64,000 nt of DNA from Daejeonella sp. (GTDB taxonomy: Bacteria > Bacteroidota > Bacteroidia > Sphingobacteriales > Sphingobacteriaceae), in the NCBI RefSeq assembly GCF_030684675.1, contig NZ_JAUXXZ010000043.1, positions 1 to 64,000 on the forward strand, written 5' to 3'. This document shows positions 9,758-20,222 of the stretch, one piece after another. A program made the translations under genes and the position numbers. The notes under the pieces were generated by a model. That model saw only the letters and a list, made by a program, of their open reading frames with translations, did no database searches and was not told where the DNA came from. Every line of letters begins with the position of its first letter. The first letter of the stretch is position 1.

Positions 9758-10951
9758 ATGAACGATAATATTGAGGCACTATATAAGATCGCCAATAAAC
9801 CTGTAAGGAATATTATTGGATTAATGTCGGGGACCTCCTTTGATGGATTGGATATCGCTTGGTGTGAATTCCACGGAAGCGGCCTGAATACCCTTGTAAG
9901 GGTTAGGAAATTTACTACTAAAGAATATACGCCCGACTTCAAAGAAGACCTCAAAGCTGTATTCGCTAAGAAAATAGCAAACCTCGAACAGATAACCCTA
10001 CTAAATGATTTTATTGGCAGCTATTATGCTGAACTGGTTCTGGAATGCTTAAAGGATTGGGGTATTTCCGCTTCAGAGATCGACCTTATTGCCAGCCACG
10101 GACAAACCATTTATCATGCTCCCAGGCATCAGCATGGGATCGCCAGATATTCAAATGCTACCCTTCAGATCGGAGACGGCGATCACCTTGCTGTGAAAAC
10201 CGGAATAATTACAATTAGTGATTTCAGGCAGAAGCATGTGGCAGTTGGTGCTGAAGGTGCTCCATTGGCAGTGTATGGTGATTATCTTTTATTCTCCAGC
10301 CCTGATGAAAACAGGATTATGTTAAACATTGGTGGCATAGCAAATTTTACTTTTCTACCCTCAGGACATTCAACCGGCTTTTTTTCTTCTGATGTTGGTC
10401 CGGGGAATACCCTGATGGATCAGTTTATTCAGTTGAAATACACCGGTAAATATTACGATAAAAACGCGGAAATAGCTTCTGCAGGAAAGGTAAATGAAAG
10501 CCTGTTGAAAGCCCTTCTTGATCATCCCTTTTATAAAGCGGGATACCCTAAAACCACTGGACCGGAGCTTTTTAGTTTAAGCTACCTGAACAAGGCACTT
10601 TTGAAATGCGGCCTGGAAAACAGTTCAAACGAAGATATTATGGCCACACTGGCGGCTTTTTCTGCCAGGGGGATCATTCTGGCAATTTCTGAATGTGTTT
10701 CAGGAAATGGCTCCTTTGAGATCTATTTAAGTGGAGGTGGGATGTATAATCCTCTTCTCGTTAAGTACGTGGAAGAATATTTTGGCCGAAAGCTGAAACT
10801 GACCTCAGATTTGGGTATTGATCCTGACGCAAAAGAAGCGGTGCTGTTCGCCGTCCTGGCTAATGAAGCTGTGGCCGGAGGAAAAACCTCCTATGGTGAT
10901 CATCCTGGAGTGCCATCCATATCGATGGGCAAGATCAGTTTCCCTGAATAA
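9758..10951 (+). CDS. anmK: Anhydro-N-acetylmuramic acid kinase
   Basis: IGLMSGTSFDGLDIAWCEF, HGQTIYH, NIGGIANFT, DVGPGNTLMD motifs. Confidence 0.95.
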   Translation: MNDNIEALYKIANKPVRNIIGLMSGTSFDGLDIAWCEFHGSGLNTLVRVRKFTTKEYTPDFKEDLKAVFAKKIANLEQITLLNDFIGSYYAELVLECLKDWGISASEIDLIASHGQTIYHAPRHQHGIARYSNATLQIGDGDHLAVKTGIITISDFRQKHVAVGAEGAPLAVYGDYLLFSSPDENRIMLNIGGIANFTFLPSGHSTGFFSSDVGPGNTLMDQFIQLKYTGKYYDKNAEIASAGKVNESLLKALLDHPFYKAGYPKTTGPELFSLSYLNKALLKCGLENSSNEDIMATLAAFSARGIILAISECVSGNGSFEIYLSGGGMYNPLLVKYVEEYFGRKLKLTSDLGIDPDAKEAVLFAVLANEAVAGGKTSYGDHPGVPSISMGKISFPE

Positions 10952-10990
10952 TGAAAGAGAATTTTACTAACCAATTAAATAATAATCAAT

Positions 10991-13900
10991 ATGAAAAAAG
11001 TGTTACAAACGTTTGTAGACCGCCGGTATCTTTTTGCTGTGCTGGCAATGATGTGTTATGGCCAGATAGCCGTGGCACAAAATTCGAGGTATACCCTCAA
11101 GGGTGTAATCACCGATGCCCGAAATAAGGAACCCCTTCCGGGAGCTGTAGTAAAATTAACAGGAACTAATCAGGGAACGTCAACCGATATTAACGGGGCC
11201 TACAACCTGGTCCTGGATGTGAACGAAGGCAGTTACCCTATTCTTATCAGTTATACGGGTTATAAATCCATTACAAGAACCGTCCTATTAAATCAGAGCA
11301 GCACCACATTAAATGTTGAGCTTTCTGAAGACGCGCTTAGCCTGGATGAAGTAGTTGTTACAGGTACTTCGGTTGCAACGAGCAAAAAGCAATTGGGAAA
11401 TGCCATTTCGACAGTATCTGCAAAGGAACTTGAAGGTGGAGCTGCTACCTCGATCGACCAGGCTTTAGCCGGAAAAGTATCGGGTGCTCAGATCTCCCAG
11501 AATTCAGGTAACCCTGCGGGCGGTATCAGTGTGCGCCTCCGTGGTAACAGTACGATATCCGGATCGAGTGATCCGCTGTATATTGTGGATGGTGTTATTG
11601 TGAATAATAGTTCATCAGAGCTTCTTGACCTTGGAGGGTACACTCAAAACCGGCTTGTAGATATTAATCCTGCAGATATCGATCGTATTGAGATCATCAA
11701 GGGAGCAGCAGGAGCTGCAATTTACGGATCCCGGGCAAGTAATGGGGTTGTACAGATCTTTACCAAAAAAGGCAAATCCGGAAAACCTGTGGTTAGTTTC
11801 TCTACTCAGTTTCGTGTTAATGAGTTGAGGAAAAAACTTGAAACGAATGAATATCCATTCCGTTTTACAAACACAACCGCTTCAGATTTAAGCCAGGTGC
11901 CTGTAACCCGTTATGACCTTCAGGATCTTGTTTTCAAGACAGCCTATGGTTCTGAGAGCAATATATCTGTTTCGGGCGGTACCGATAAAACGCAATACTA
12001 TGTTAGTGGCGGTTTTTTAGGTAATCAGGGAATTATTAAGAATACTGATTTCAAAAGGGCTACAACCCGCTTAAGACTGGATCAGAGGTTTAATGATAAG
12101 ATCAAGTTGAGCATGGGTGCCAGTTATTCCTTCAGTGGAAGCGCCGAAATACCGAATGGGGGTATCAGCTCAGCTTACGGTGCTTTAACCGGATTTATTT
12201 TCGGTAATAACTTCATAAACCCGTACCCTAATGCGGCAAGCGGTGTTTACCCTTCTCTTGCCCCAACCGGTTTGTTAAGGACCAATCCGCTGGAAGCAGT
12301 TAACCGTTTTGATTTCAATCAGCAAACAAGTCGTTTTATTGGTGATATTCAATTAAATATTGAACCAATCAGCAACCTGTCAATCAATTATACATTAGGA
12401 TTTGATAATTCTACCCAGCTTGCAACAGCGTATATTCCAATAGGTAACACCACACCTACGAATAATTCCGGTTTCGCCAGAAAGGGTGACAGGCTAAACC
12501 TGCTGCTTAATAATGATGTAAATGTGGCTTATCGTGCTAAACTTGGATCTCAAATTGAATCAACTACATCAGTTGGAGCAACAGCACAGACAGAGCGTGT
12601 TAACTTAAACACAATCACGGGCACCCAGCTTAGTCCTGTTAGTCAGGCGGCATCCAGCGGTGCATCAATCACAACGAGTGATATAAAATCCACAATCAAT
12701 ATTTTAGGATTTTATGCTCAGCAAACTTTTGGGTTCAGAAGTAAGATCTACTTAACAGGAGCGATCAGGAATGACGTTTCTTCTTCATTTGGTGAAGCTA
12801 ACAGATGGCAACTTTATCCTAAAGTAAGTGGTACCTATATTTTATCTGAAGAAGGCTTCTGGAAAAATTCTTCCTTAGCTTCCGCGATCCCAAGCTTAAA
12901 ATTAAGGGCTTCCTATGGCCAGTCTGGTAACTTAACGGCTATTGGCGCTTACGATCGTTTCAGTAATTACGGATCAGTATCTTTGGGTGGCCTTCCCGGT
13001 GTTGTTTCACCAACCCAATATGGAAACCCCGACATTAAGCCGGAACGTCAGACTGAGAAAGAGATCGGCCTGGATGCAAGTTTCCTTAAAAACCGCTTAG
13101 GACTTGAAATTTCCTTTTATGATAAAGCAGTAGAAGACTTGCTTCTGCCTGTAACTTTAAGGCCGTCTTCAGGTTATTCAACCCAGTTTCAGAACATCGG
13201 AAACATGACAAATAAAGGATTTGAGATTTTGCTGAGGGGTGTTCCTGTTCAAAGCAGCAATTTCAAATGGAACTCAACGCTCATATTCTCCAAGGTAAAG
13301 AACAGAGTTACTGATATTCCGGGTGGTGTAGTAACCTTTCCGGGTGGATTTGGACAGGTTGCCGCTGTAAACGGGTATGCATTAGGTGCATTTTATGCTA
13401 CTGCTTTTGCCCGTGACGCTTCAGGGAATCTCATTCTTACTGCCACAGGTTTCCCGCAGACAGAAAAAGTAGGCCGTACTACTGCCGGACAACCTACCGG
13501 ATCAAATAAGCCGCAGGTTATCGGAGATCCAAATCCGGAATGGACCGGATCATTCACGAATGAGTTCTCGATTGGCAAGAACTTTTCATTAAGGATGCAA
13601 TGGGATGCTTCCTATGGTAATGATGTGTTCAACTTCACAAGACGTGTGGGTGACAGGGATATTTATGGGGGCCTTAAGGGCTATGAAAAAGAGCTGAGAG
13701 GAGAAGTTCCAAAAGGAACATCCGCAGCTGTATTTAGTATTATGGAAAACTGGATTGAAGACGGATCTTATCTTAAATTCCGTGAGCTGGCAGCTACCTA
13801 TAATCTAAAATTGAAATTTCTTAATAACAATCCTTTACGTGTAACTGTTTCAGGCAGAAACCTGGCATCGATTGATAAATATAAAGGCTGGGATCCGGAA

Positions 13901-13999
13901 ACCAACGCAGCCGGGCAGAGTACTGCAGTGCGTGGCTTCGACTTTGTTGAGGTGCCAATCCCCAGAACTATTGCTTTGGGTTTAAATTACACTTTTTAA
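10991..13999 (+). CDS. SusC/RagA family TonB-linked outer membrane protein
   Basis: Carboxypeptidase-D-like N-domain, LDEVVVTG, YGSRASNGVVQIFTKKGK. Confidence 0.95.
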   Translation: MKKVLQTFVDRRYLFAVLAMMCYGQIAVAQNSRYTLKGVITDARNKEPLPGAVVKLTGTNQGTSTDINGAYNLVLDVNEGSYPILISYTGYKSITRTVLLNQSSTTLNVELSEDALSLDEVVVTGTSVATSKKQLGNAISTVSAKELEGGAATSIDQALAGKVSGAQISQNSGNPAGGISVRLRGNSTISGSSDPLYIVDGVIVNNSSSELLDLGGYTQNRLVDINPADIDRIEIIKGAAGAAIYGSRASNGVVQIFTKKGKSGKPVVSFSTQFRVNELRKKLETNEYPFRFTNTTASDLSQVPVTRYDLQDLVFKTAYGSESNISVSGGTDKTQYYVSGGFLGNQGIIKNTDFKRATTRLRLDQRFNDKIKLSMGASYSFSGSAEIPNGGISSAYGALTGFIFGNNFINPYPNAASGVYPSLAPTGLLRTNPLEAVNRFDFNQQTSRFIGDIQLNIEPISNLSINYTLGFDNSTQLATAYIPIGNTTPTNNSGFARKGDRLNLLLNNDVNVAYRAKLGSQIESTTSVGATAQTERVNLNTITGTQLSPVSQAASSGASITTSDIKSTINILGFYAQQTFGFRSKIYLTGAIRNDVSSSFGEANRWQLYPKVSGTYILSEEGFWKNSSLASAIPSLKLRASYGQSGNLTAIGAYDRFSNYGSVSLGGLPGVVSPTQYGNPDIKPERQTEKEIGLDASFLKNRLGLEISFYDKAVEDLLLPVTLRPSSGYSTQFQNIGNMTNKGFEILLRGVPVQSSNFKWNSTLIFSKVKNRVTDIPGGVVTFPGGFGQVAAVNGYALGAFYATAFARDASGNLILTATGFPQTEKVGRTTAGQPTGSNKPQVIGDPNPEWTGSFTNEFSIGKNFSLRMQWDASYGNDVFNFTRRVGDRDIYGGLKGYEKELRGEVPKGTSAAVFSIMENWIEDGSYLKFRELAATYNLKLKFLNNNPLRVTVSGRNLASIDKYKGWDPETNAAGQSTAVRGFDFVEVPIPRTIALGLNYTF

Positions 14000-14017
14000 T
14001 TATTCAAAATTAGCATT

Positions 14018-15328
14018 ATGAAAACAAATATCATATATAAATGTCTCCTGCCTGTCTTTCTGTTGCTCGTTTCATCCTGTGAACTGGATCAGACAAACCC
14101 CAACTCAGCGACTGATGAACAGGTATTGAATACCAGAGAAGGGATCATTGCTTTAAGTATCGGGTTAAGGCAAAATTACTCCACAAATGGCTTAAGCAGC
14201 GTTATGCTTGCGCCCACAGTTACAGCCCGTGAAATGAAAGGCATTGCTACTTTCACAAATACACTGGAGCTGGAAGCAGGCGGTACTACTTTACCAACGG
14301 CAAATGGTATCATATTAGGTTACTGGTCTGCCATGCAGCGCCAGATGAGTATGTGTGAAAGTATTATCAGTAAGGCCCCCAATGTTGGTGGAATTGAACC
14401 TGGTTTGCTTAGCGGTATCATGGCTCAGGCTTACCTGTTCAAAGCAATGGCTTTAACGTCTCTTGCTACAACTTTTGAACACGCTAATCTCAATAGCAGT
14501 ACAACAGAACCTGTTCAGTTTGTTCCGAGAGCTCAGGTATTTGCGGAAGCTTTAAGACTTCTTGACCTTGGTGTGGCAGGCATTAATACTACTGCGCCGT
14601 CTGCATCATTCACAAGTTTAGTCAGCGGTACAGATTTCGACCTGAGAAATACGCTTTATGCTTATCAGGCCCGTATAAATCTGATGGCGGGGAATAATGC
14701 AAAAGCGCTTGCAAGCGCTAATCTTGTAGACCTGAGCAAGAAATCAAGCTATACCTACACGACTTTGAGCCCTAATCCATTGTACACAATTTATAATGTG
14801 ACCAAATCTTATCGTCCAAGAGAGAACTTCGGACTTCCGGCTGGTTTATTTGAAGCTGCTGACAAACGTTTGGCCTTTTATTTTACAACACCAAGAGATG
14901 TTATTAATACAGATCCGGTGGTAACCCTGACAGGTTTTGCTGCAGCACAAACCACTTCGATCCCTGTTTATCTTACAGATGAGATCAAACTGATCAAAGC
15001 GGAGGCAACTTTAAGAACCGATGGCCCACTTGCTACGGCATTAGCCTTGATTAACGAGGTAAGGACTCAGGTTTCTGGTGACCCATTTGGGGTAAATGCA
15101 GGCCTTCCTGCTTATTCGGGAGCAGTAACAAAGGATGCACTTCTGCTGGAAGTTTACAAACAACGTTGCGCGGAACTTTATCTGAGCGGTTTGAAATGGG
15201 ATGATACCAGGCGCTTCGTACGCCCGGTGCCGCCTGCTGATAATTCAGAGCGGAACAGAATCTTTTATCCCTACCCTGATCAGGAAAGGATCAATAACAA
15301 GAATACGCCAGCCGATCCGGCAATATAA
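14018..15328 (+). CDS. SusD/RagB family nutrient-binding lipoprotein
   Basis: Lipobox LLVSSCELDQ; immediately downstream of susC; C-terminal LSGLKWDDTRRF. Confidence 0.88.
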   Translation: MKTNIIYKCLLPVFLLLVSSCELDQTNPNSATDEQVLNTREGIIALSIGLRQNYSTNGLSSVMLAPTVTAREMKGIATFTNTLELEAGGTTLPTANGIILGYWSAMQRQMSMCESIISKAPNVGGIEPGLLSGIMAQAYLFKAMALTSLATTFEHANLNSSTTEPVQFVPRAQVFAEALRLLDLGVAGINTTAPSASFTSLVSGTDFDLRNTLYAYQARINLMAGNNAKALASANLVDLSKKSSYTYTTLSPNPLYTIYNVTKSYRPRENFGLPAGLFEAADKRLAFYFTTPRDVINTDPVVTLTGFAAAQTTSIPVYLTDEIKLIKAEATLRTDGPLATALALINEVRTQVSGDPFGVNAGLPAYSGAVTKDALLLEVYKQRCAELYLSGLKWDDTRRFVRPVPPADNSERNRIFYPYPDQERINNKNTPADPAI

Positions 15329-15376
15329 TTTGAAGGAAATAGGGGAGCAATTGTTCCCCTATTTTAATTTTAAACG

Positions 15377-17194
15377 ATGAGAAAAATAGTAGGCCTGCTT
15401 TTCATATTTATTCAGTGCGCTGCTTTTTCGCAGAATATTAAGGAACTAAACCGCTTTGCTGAGAACAGGGAGGCGGAACAGCATGCTGTTGTTCTGCGGA
15501 ATAGCTCAGGAATAATTCCATTGAAGAGTCTGGAAGGTCTTAAAATCGCATTCCTGCATTTTGGCAATCAACATGCGGCAGTTTCTGACAGTATTGCCAA
15601 TAAGTACTGGACCGTTGAGGGGATTTATGCGGATAGTATCCACACAGACGAAGGTTTTAACCGCTTACATGACCGGTTAAAACTTCATAATCTCATAATT
15701 TTTGACCTTTCGGCAGAAACTAACTTTAGTAAGGAGCTTCTGTCATTTATTACAGATGTGGAGAGCCAGACAAAAAGTATCATCATTTTGAGCGGAAACG
15801 GGAAGAACCTGGATCGCCTGGCTAAGTTCAGATCAGCCATTATATGGAACAGGCTTGAAAGTGCCACTGCGGCTTCACTATCAGCCCAGTTGTTGTTCGG
15901 AGGAGTGTCTGCAAAAAAGAAGCTTGATAAGGGCTATGGTCATCATTTTAAGAAAGACTTTGGGTACACCACGCACAAGATCCGCCTGGGATATTCAGTA
16001 CCTGAAGCAGTTTCATTGAACAGCAATTTTGCAAGGGGGATTGATTCGATTGTATATGCCGGTATCTTGGCCCATTCAGCCCCCGCAGTAGTCATACTGG
16101 TAGCGAAAGACGGGAAAGTGATCTTTAATAAAGCCTATGGCTCGCATACTTACAATGGAACTTCTTCAACCAAAGCAGATGATATTTTTGATATGGCATC
16201 GGTTACCAAGGTGAGTGCCACAACACCCGCTATTATGCGTCTGTACGATAAAAAGATGATCAGCCTGGAAGATCCGATCAGCAGATATGTTGCTTTGACA
16301 CGTACGATTCCGGATAAGAGCGATATCAAAATTAAGGAAGCTCTTCTTCACGAAGCAGGATACACACCCTATATTAAGTTCTTCGAGTTATTAAAGCCGG
16401 GTGAGATGAGCAGGGATTCATCATTCGCCCATCCTATCAAAGTAGCCGATAATTATTTCCTGAGAGCCAATTATTTCAATGAAGTAATGTGGCCGGTTAC
16501 CTTAAGATCATCGGGCGCAACGAGGGGTAAATTTGTTTACAGTGATGTGAGCATGTATATGCTGAAAGAAGTTGCTGAGCAGGTCACTCATACCAGGCTC
16601 AACGATTATGTATCGAAGGAGTTCTACACTCCACTGGGTATGCGATCAACAGGCTATCTTCCGAGGAACCGTTTCGACAGGTCGAGGATTGTGCCAACCA
16701 CAGAAAATGATAACTGGTTCAGGAATATGCTGGTACAGGGATATGTCAATGATCCCGGTGCGGCTATGGCAGGCGGAGTGGAAGGCCATGCCGGATTATT
16801 TTCAAACGCCAATGACCTTGCCATCTACTTTCAGATGCTGCTGAATAAAGGAACGTATGGGGGAAAGAAATACTTTGAGACCAATACGGTCGATCTGTTT
16901 ACCTCCCGGCAGTCAAAGGTCAGCGAGCGGGGATATGGCTTTGCGCGGGTAACAGAAAAGGAGCTGAATGCCAATAAAGGCTATCCTTCTGAGAAGGCAT
17001 TTGGGCACAGCGGTTATACGGGGACTTATGTATGGGTCGATCCGGTTTATAAGCTGGTGTATATCTGCCTAACAAACCGGGTATATCCGGATGACGGAAA
17101 GACTTACGGGGTTTCGAAAGTGAATATCAGGGCGCAGGTGCTGGACAGGGTGTATCAGGAGATTCTGAAGAGCGGAATGCAGGCAGCTAAGTAA
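15377..17194 (+). CDS. Serine hydrolase (beta-lactamase/class C fold) with N-terminal GH3-C-terminal-domain-like region; no GH3 catalytic domain
   Basis: MASVTKVSA (SxxK), VYSDVSMYM (YxN-like), FGHSGYTGTYVW; N-term EQHAVVLRNSSGIIPLKSL resembles a GH3 C-domain. Confidence 0.82.
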   Translation: MRKIVGLLFIFIQCAAFSQNIKELNRFAENREAEQHAVVLRNSSGIIPLKSLEGLKIAFLHFGNQHAAVSDSIANKYWTVEGIYADSIHTDEGFNRLHDRLKLHNLIIFDLSAETNFSKELLSFITDVESQTKSIIILSGNGKNLDRLAKFRSAIIWNRLESATAASLSAQLLFGGVSAKKKLDKGYGHHFKKDFGYTTHKIRLGYSVPEAVSLNSNFARGIDSIVYAGILAHSAPAVVILVAKDGKVIFNKAYGSHTYNGTSSTKADDIFDMASVTKVSATTPAIMRLYDKKMISLEDPISRYVALTRTIPDKSDIKIKEALLHEAGYTPYIKFFELLKPGEMSRDSSFAHPIKVADNYFLRANYFNEVMWPVTLRSSGATRGKFVYSDVSMYMLKEVAEQVTHTRLNDYVSKEFYTPLGMRSTGYLPRNRFDRSRIVPTTENDNWFRNMLVQGYVNDPGAAMAGGVEGHAGLFSNANDLAIYFQMLLNKGTYGGKKYFETNTVDLFTSRQSKVSERGYGFARVTEKELNANKGYPSEKAFGHSGYTGTYVWVDPVYKLVYICLTNRVYPDDGKTYGVSKVNIRAQVLDRVYQEILKSGMQAAK

Positions 17195-17440
17195 ATTTTC
17201 GGTCTAGTCTTTACTTCGCCCCGAATTCAATGTCAACTCGTTTTTTATTGTATTTTATTGTTTTTTCTTTATCCTTCAGACTGCAAATAGGCCCAATCTT
17301 CCAGCCAGGTGGCATATTCATTAACAAGCTCTTAAAAATATTTGTTAATAAATCTGATCAAGAGGATTTCTTACAGTTCCTGACTAATTCATAAAGGGTT
17401 TTGCAGCATTATATAATTCTATTTGGTCTTCTGCATTGAC

Positions 17441-17463
17441 TTAATTAGAATTGTTCTAAATAA
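17441..17463. promoter_or_regulatory. Palindromic Fur-like operator candidate TTAGAA-TTG-TTCTAA
   Basis: Perfect 6-bp arms at 17445-17450 and 17454-17459, ~30 nt upstream of the PepSY gene. Confidence 0.45.
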
Positions 17464-17489
17464 ATTTTGAAATCCACTTTCTTATCTAC

Positions 17490-18662
17490 GTGTTTAACAC
17501 AGAAATCAGAGAGTTATCCAGTCCCGAACTTTATAAGGTCAGCCATGCTGCAGATGCCGAAAGGCTATCAGCAGAAGAACTGATCGCGGCTGTAGGTCGT
17601 GAAACCGGTGTTAAGGTAATTAGTATTAAGATTCCGGCTGATCCTGAAAGAAGTTATGTGCTGACTGTCAGAAAAGAGGAAGAATCTAAGGCGGGAGAGA
17701 AAAAGGGTGAAAAGGGAGATGAAGCAGTTAAGGGCTCAGTCCCCGAAAGAGCTAAGGGAAAAGCCGGAGCTGGAGCTGCTGAAAAACCAGGACCTCCTTC
17801 CCGGGGAGTTCAGTATATGGTAGACCCCCATTCAGGAAAGATACTGGGGAGTAGCGCTGATAAAAACGCTGTTTCTGAATTTATGCAAGTAATGTTCAGT
17901 TTATATCGCTGGTTATTACTTGACAGGATAGAAGAACCGCTTTTAGGAGAATTGCCGAACCGGAAGTTGGGCAGCTATATCAGTGGAACCGCAACACTAT
18001 TATTTACCCTGGGAGTTATAACAGGTTTCATAATCTGGTTTCCTCAAAAAATCAGAAACTGGAAACAGGGTCTGAAAATAAAATGGAATGCAAACTGGAA
18101 ACGGGTGAATCATGATATTCATAACAGCCTTGGTTTTTACAGCTGCATATTTTTGTTCCTGATGGGTATCTCAGGCCCTCAATGGTCTTTTGAATGGTAT
18201 AGAACCGGCCTGAGGAAGTCGCTGGGAACCTACCAGTCTGAAGATGCTCCGAAACCTGAAAGCCCGAAATCAAATATTACAGCCAAGAATGGAGCAAAAT
18301 CTGTGTTGCTTACAGATTATATCAAATCAGCTAATAATGTTCTTGATTATCAGGGTGATCTGACTATCAGCATTCCAGCCGACCCGGCAGATGCTGTGCT
18401 GGTAAATAAAACAAAAACAGGATTTTTTGCTCCTGTAGCAGCAGATAAGGTCTATCTTGACCAATATTCTTCAGCACTGATTAAATCAGAGATATTTTCA
18501 GAAAAACCATTTAATGAGCGGGTTTCAAGTTCCATAAAGGCCTTACATGTGGGTGATGTTTATGGGAAGTTCTCGAAGATTATTTATTTTCTGGCATGTT
18601 TAATTGCTACAAGTCTGCCGGTAACGGGCACGCTGATCTGGATAAATAAGATGAAGAAATGA
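17490..18662 (+). CDS. PepSY-associated TM helix protein, apparently 5'-truncated
   Basis: Begins VFNTEIRELSSP, normally preceded by a first TM helix; three further TM segments; GTG start; in-frame stop TAA at 17457-17459. Confidence 0.7.
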   Translation: MFNTEIRELSSPELYKVSHAADAERLSAEELIAAVGRETGVKVISIKIPADPERSYVLTVRKEEESKAGEKKGEKGDEAVKGSVPERAKGKAGAGAAEKPGPPSRGVQYMVDPHSGKILGSSADKNAVSEFMQVMFSLYRWLLLDRIEEPLLGELPNRKLGSYISGTATLLFTLGVITGFIIWFPQKIRNWKQGLKIKWNANWKRVNHDIHNSLGFYSCIFLFLMGISGPQWSFEWYRTGLRKSLGTYQSEDAPKPESPKSNITAKNGAKSVLLTDYIKSANNVLDYQGDLTISIPADPADAVLVNKTKTGFFAPVAADKVYLDQYSSALIKSEIFSEKPFNERVSSSIKALHVGDVYGKFSKIIYFLACLIATSLPVTGTLIWINKMKK

Positions 18663-18809
18663 ACTTAGAGCCAAAGATTTTTGATCAAAAGCTCTATGTA
18701 ATTCATTTCGGAGAAAGCTCACCAACTGGGCAGACAGGCTTGCCGGAATGACATCCGGAATCAAAATACCATTTAATTACTATTGTCCGGGTAGTCCGTA
18801 CAGCGTTTT

Positions 18810-18892
18810 GTCATTGCGAAGGTAGTGAAGCAATCTCCTTACTAATACTCTAAATTTGGTAGGATTGCTTCGTCGTGCCTCCTCGCAATGAC
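18810..18892. repeat. REP-like palindromic element GTCATTGCGA...TCGCAATGAC
   Basis: Complementary ends; inner GAAGCAATC/GATTGCTTC; second copy at 29491-29577. Confidence 0.88.
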
Positions 18893-19007
18893 AGCTGTCG
18901 TGCCATTGCAGCAATGACACAGGCTCAATTTGATACGGTTTAATATTTGTATCCAACCCCATCCAGTCCACATCTCATATCTCAGATCTCCTTCCTATCT
19001 TTGCATC

Positions 19008-19682
19008 ATGCGTTTCGATATCATTACCGTATTGCCCAACCTGCTTGAAAGTCCTTTTGCCCATTCTATTTTACAGAGGGCTCAAAAAAAGGGACTTGCC
19101 GAGATTCATGTACATAATCTTCGTGATTATTCAAACAACAAGCAAAAGTCGGTTGACGATTACCAGTATGGTGGTGGCAGCGGAATGGTGATGAGTATTG
19201 AGCCCTTTGCAAACTGCATTGAGAAGCTGAGATCAGAACGTGATTATGATGAGATCATTTTTATGACACCTGATGGTGAGACGCTCAATCAAAGTATGGC
19301 CAATGAACTTTCAGATAAAAAAAATGTGATTATTCTGGCAGGTCATTATAAGGGCATCGACCAGAGGATCAGGGATATTTTTGTGACCAGGGAAATCTCG
19401 ATCGGAGATTATGTTCTTTCGGGAGGTGAATTGCCTGCTGCGGTTTTAGTGGACAGCATTGTAAGGTTATTGCCAGGTGTATTGAACGACGAAACATCGG
19501 CTTTATCCGATTCTTTTCAGGGAGAGTTGCTTGACGCACCGGTCTATACCCGTCCGTCCGACTGGCAGGGGTATAAGGTGCCCGATATTCTGTTAAGCGG
19601 ACATGAGGCAGCTATAAATGAGTGGAGGCATGAGCAGGCTCTGGAGCGCACTAAAAAGCGCCGGCCTGATTTGCTGGATTGA
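19008..19682 (+). CDS. trmD: tRNA (guanine37-N1)-methyltransferase
   Basis: [38 protein letters not shown]. Confidence 0.96.
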   Translation: MRFDIITVLPNLLESPFAHSILQRAQKKGLAEIHVHNLRDYSNNKQKSVDDYQYGGGSGMVMSIEPFANCIEKLRSERDYDEIIFMTPDGETLNQSMANELSDKKNVIILAGHYKGIDQRIRDIFVTREISIGDYVLSGGELPAAVLVDSIVRLLPGVLNDETSALSDSFQGELLDAPVYTRPSDWQGYKVPDILLSGHEAAINEWRHEQALERTKKRRPDLLD

Positions 19683-19735
19683 ATTTAGTATTATACATTT
19701 TCCGGGGAGAGAAAATTTCAGAAACGTCACTGGTC

Positions 19736-20098
19736 TCAGATCTGTTTAGCCTTGCCCAGCAATTCAATAATCTTCTCCTTGTCTTTCAGCTGACTTTTAA
19801 GAGTGTTTATCAACTCTTTACAGGAGTTCAGCTCATTTTTCATACTTATATAGTGAGCATCTTCCTCCCCAAGCGTATTCTTTGGGATCCATCCTTCATT
19901 ATCTGAACTTTCTTCAAAAAATTCGGAAACGGGAATATCTAATATATTAGCCATCCGTTTCAAATCTGTGTATTTTATTGAGCCCCTGGTAAGGCCTAGT
20001 TTCAATCCGTCGAATGTTTTTCCCATTTCCATTGCCAGCCAGCTTAACGAACGATTGCGCTCCTTAAGCATTTTATTGACAATTTCTTTTAAATACAT
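19736..20098 (-). CDS. XRE/HTH-type regulator with C-terminal coiled coil
   Basis: HTH-like N-terminus with LKRMANILDIPVSEFFE; C-terminal coiled-coil. Confidence 0.7.
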   Translation of the reverse strand: MYLKEIVNKMLKERNRSLSWLAMEMGKTFDGLKLGLTRGSIKYTDLKRMANILDIPVSEFFEESSDNEGWIPKNTLGEEDAHYISMKNELNSCKELINTLKSQLKDKEKIIELLGKAKQI

Positions 20099-20131
20099 AA
20101 TAATATCAGGAATAAAACACTACTTTTATTT

Positions 20132-20180
20132 GTAATAATTACTAAAAAATTTCGTAAATTAGTTTACAATATTTTAGTAA
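20132..20180. promoter_or_regulatory. Nested palindromes in the divergent promoter of two HTH genes
   Basis: GTAATAATTAC (20132-20142); TTACTAAAA (20139-20147)/TTTTAGTAA (20172-20180); GTAAA-TTAG-TTTAC between. Confidence 0.55.
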
Positions 20181-20222
20181 AAATATACAAAATATTGGAT
20201 TCTAATACAGAATTAGTGGCTT

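Noticed and set aside
16572-16844. 90-aa plus ORF inside the serine hydrolase
   Set aside because: Frame-shadow of a confident CDS.
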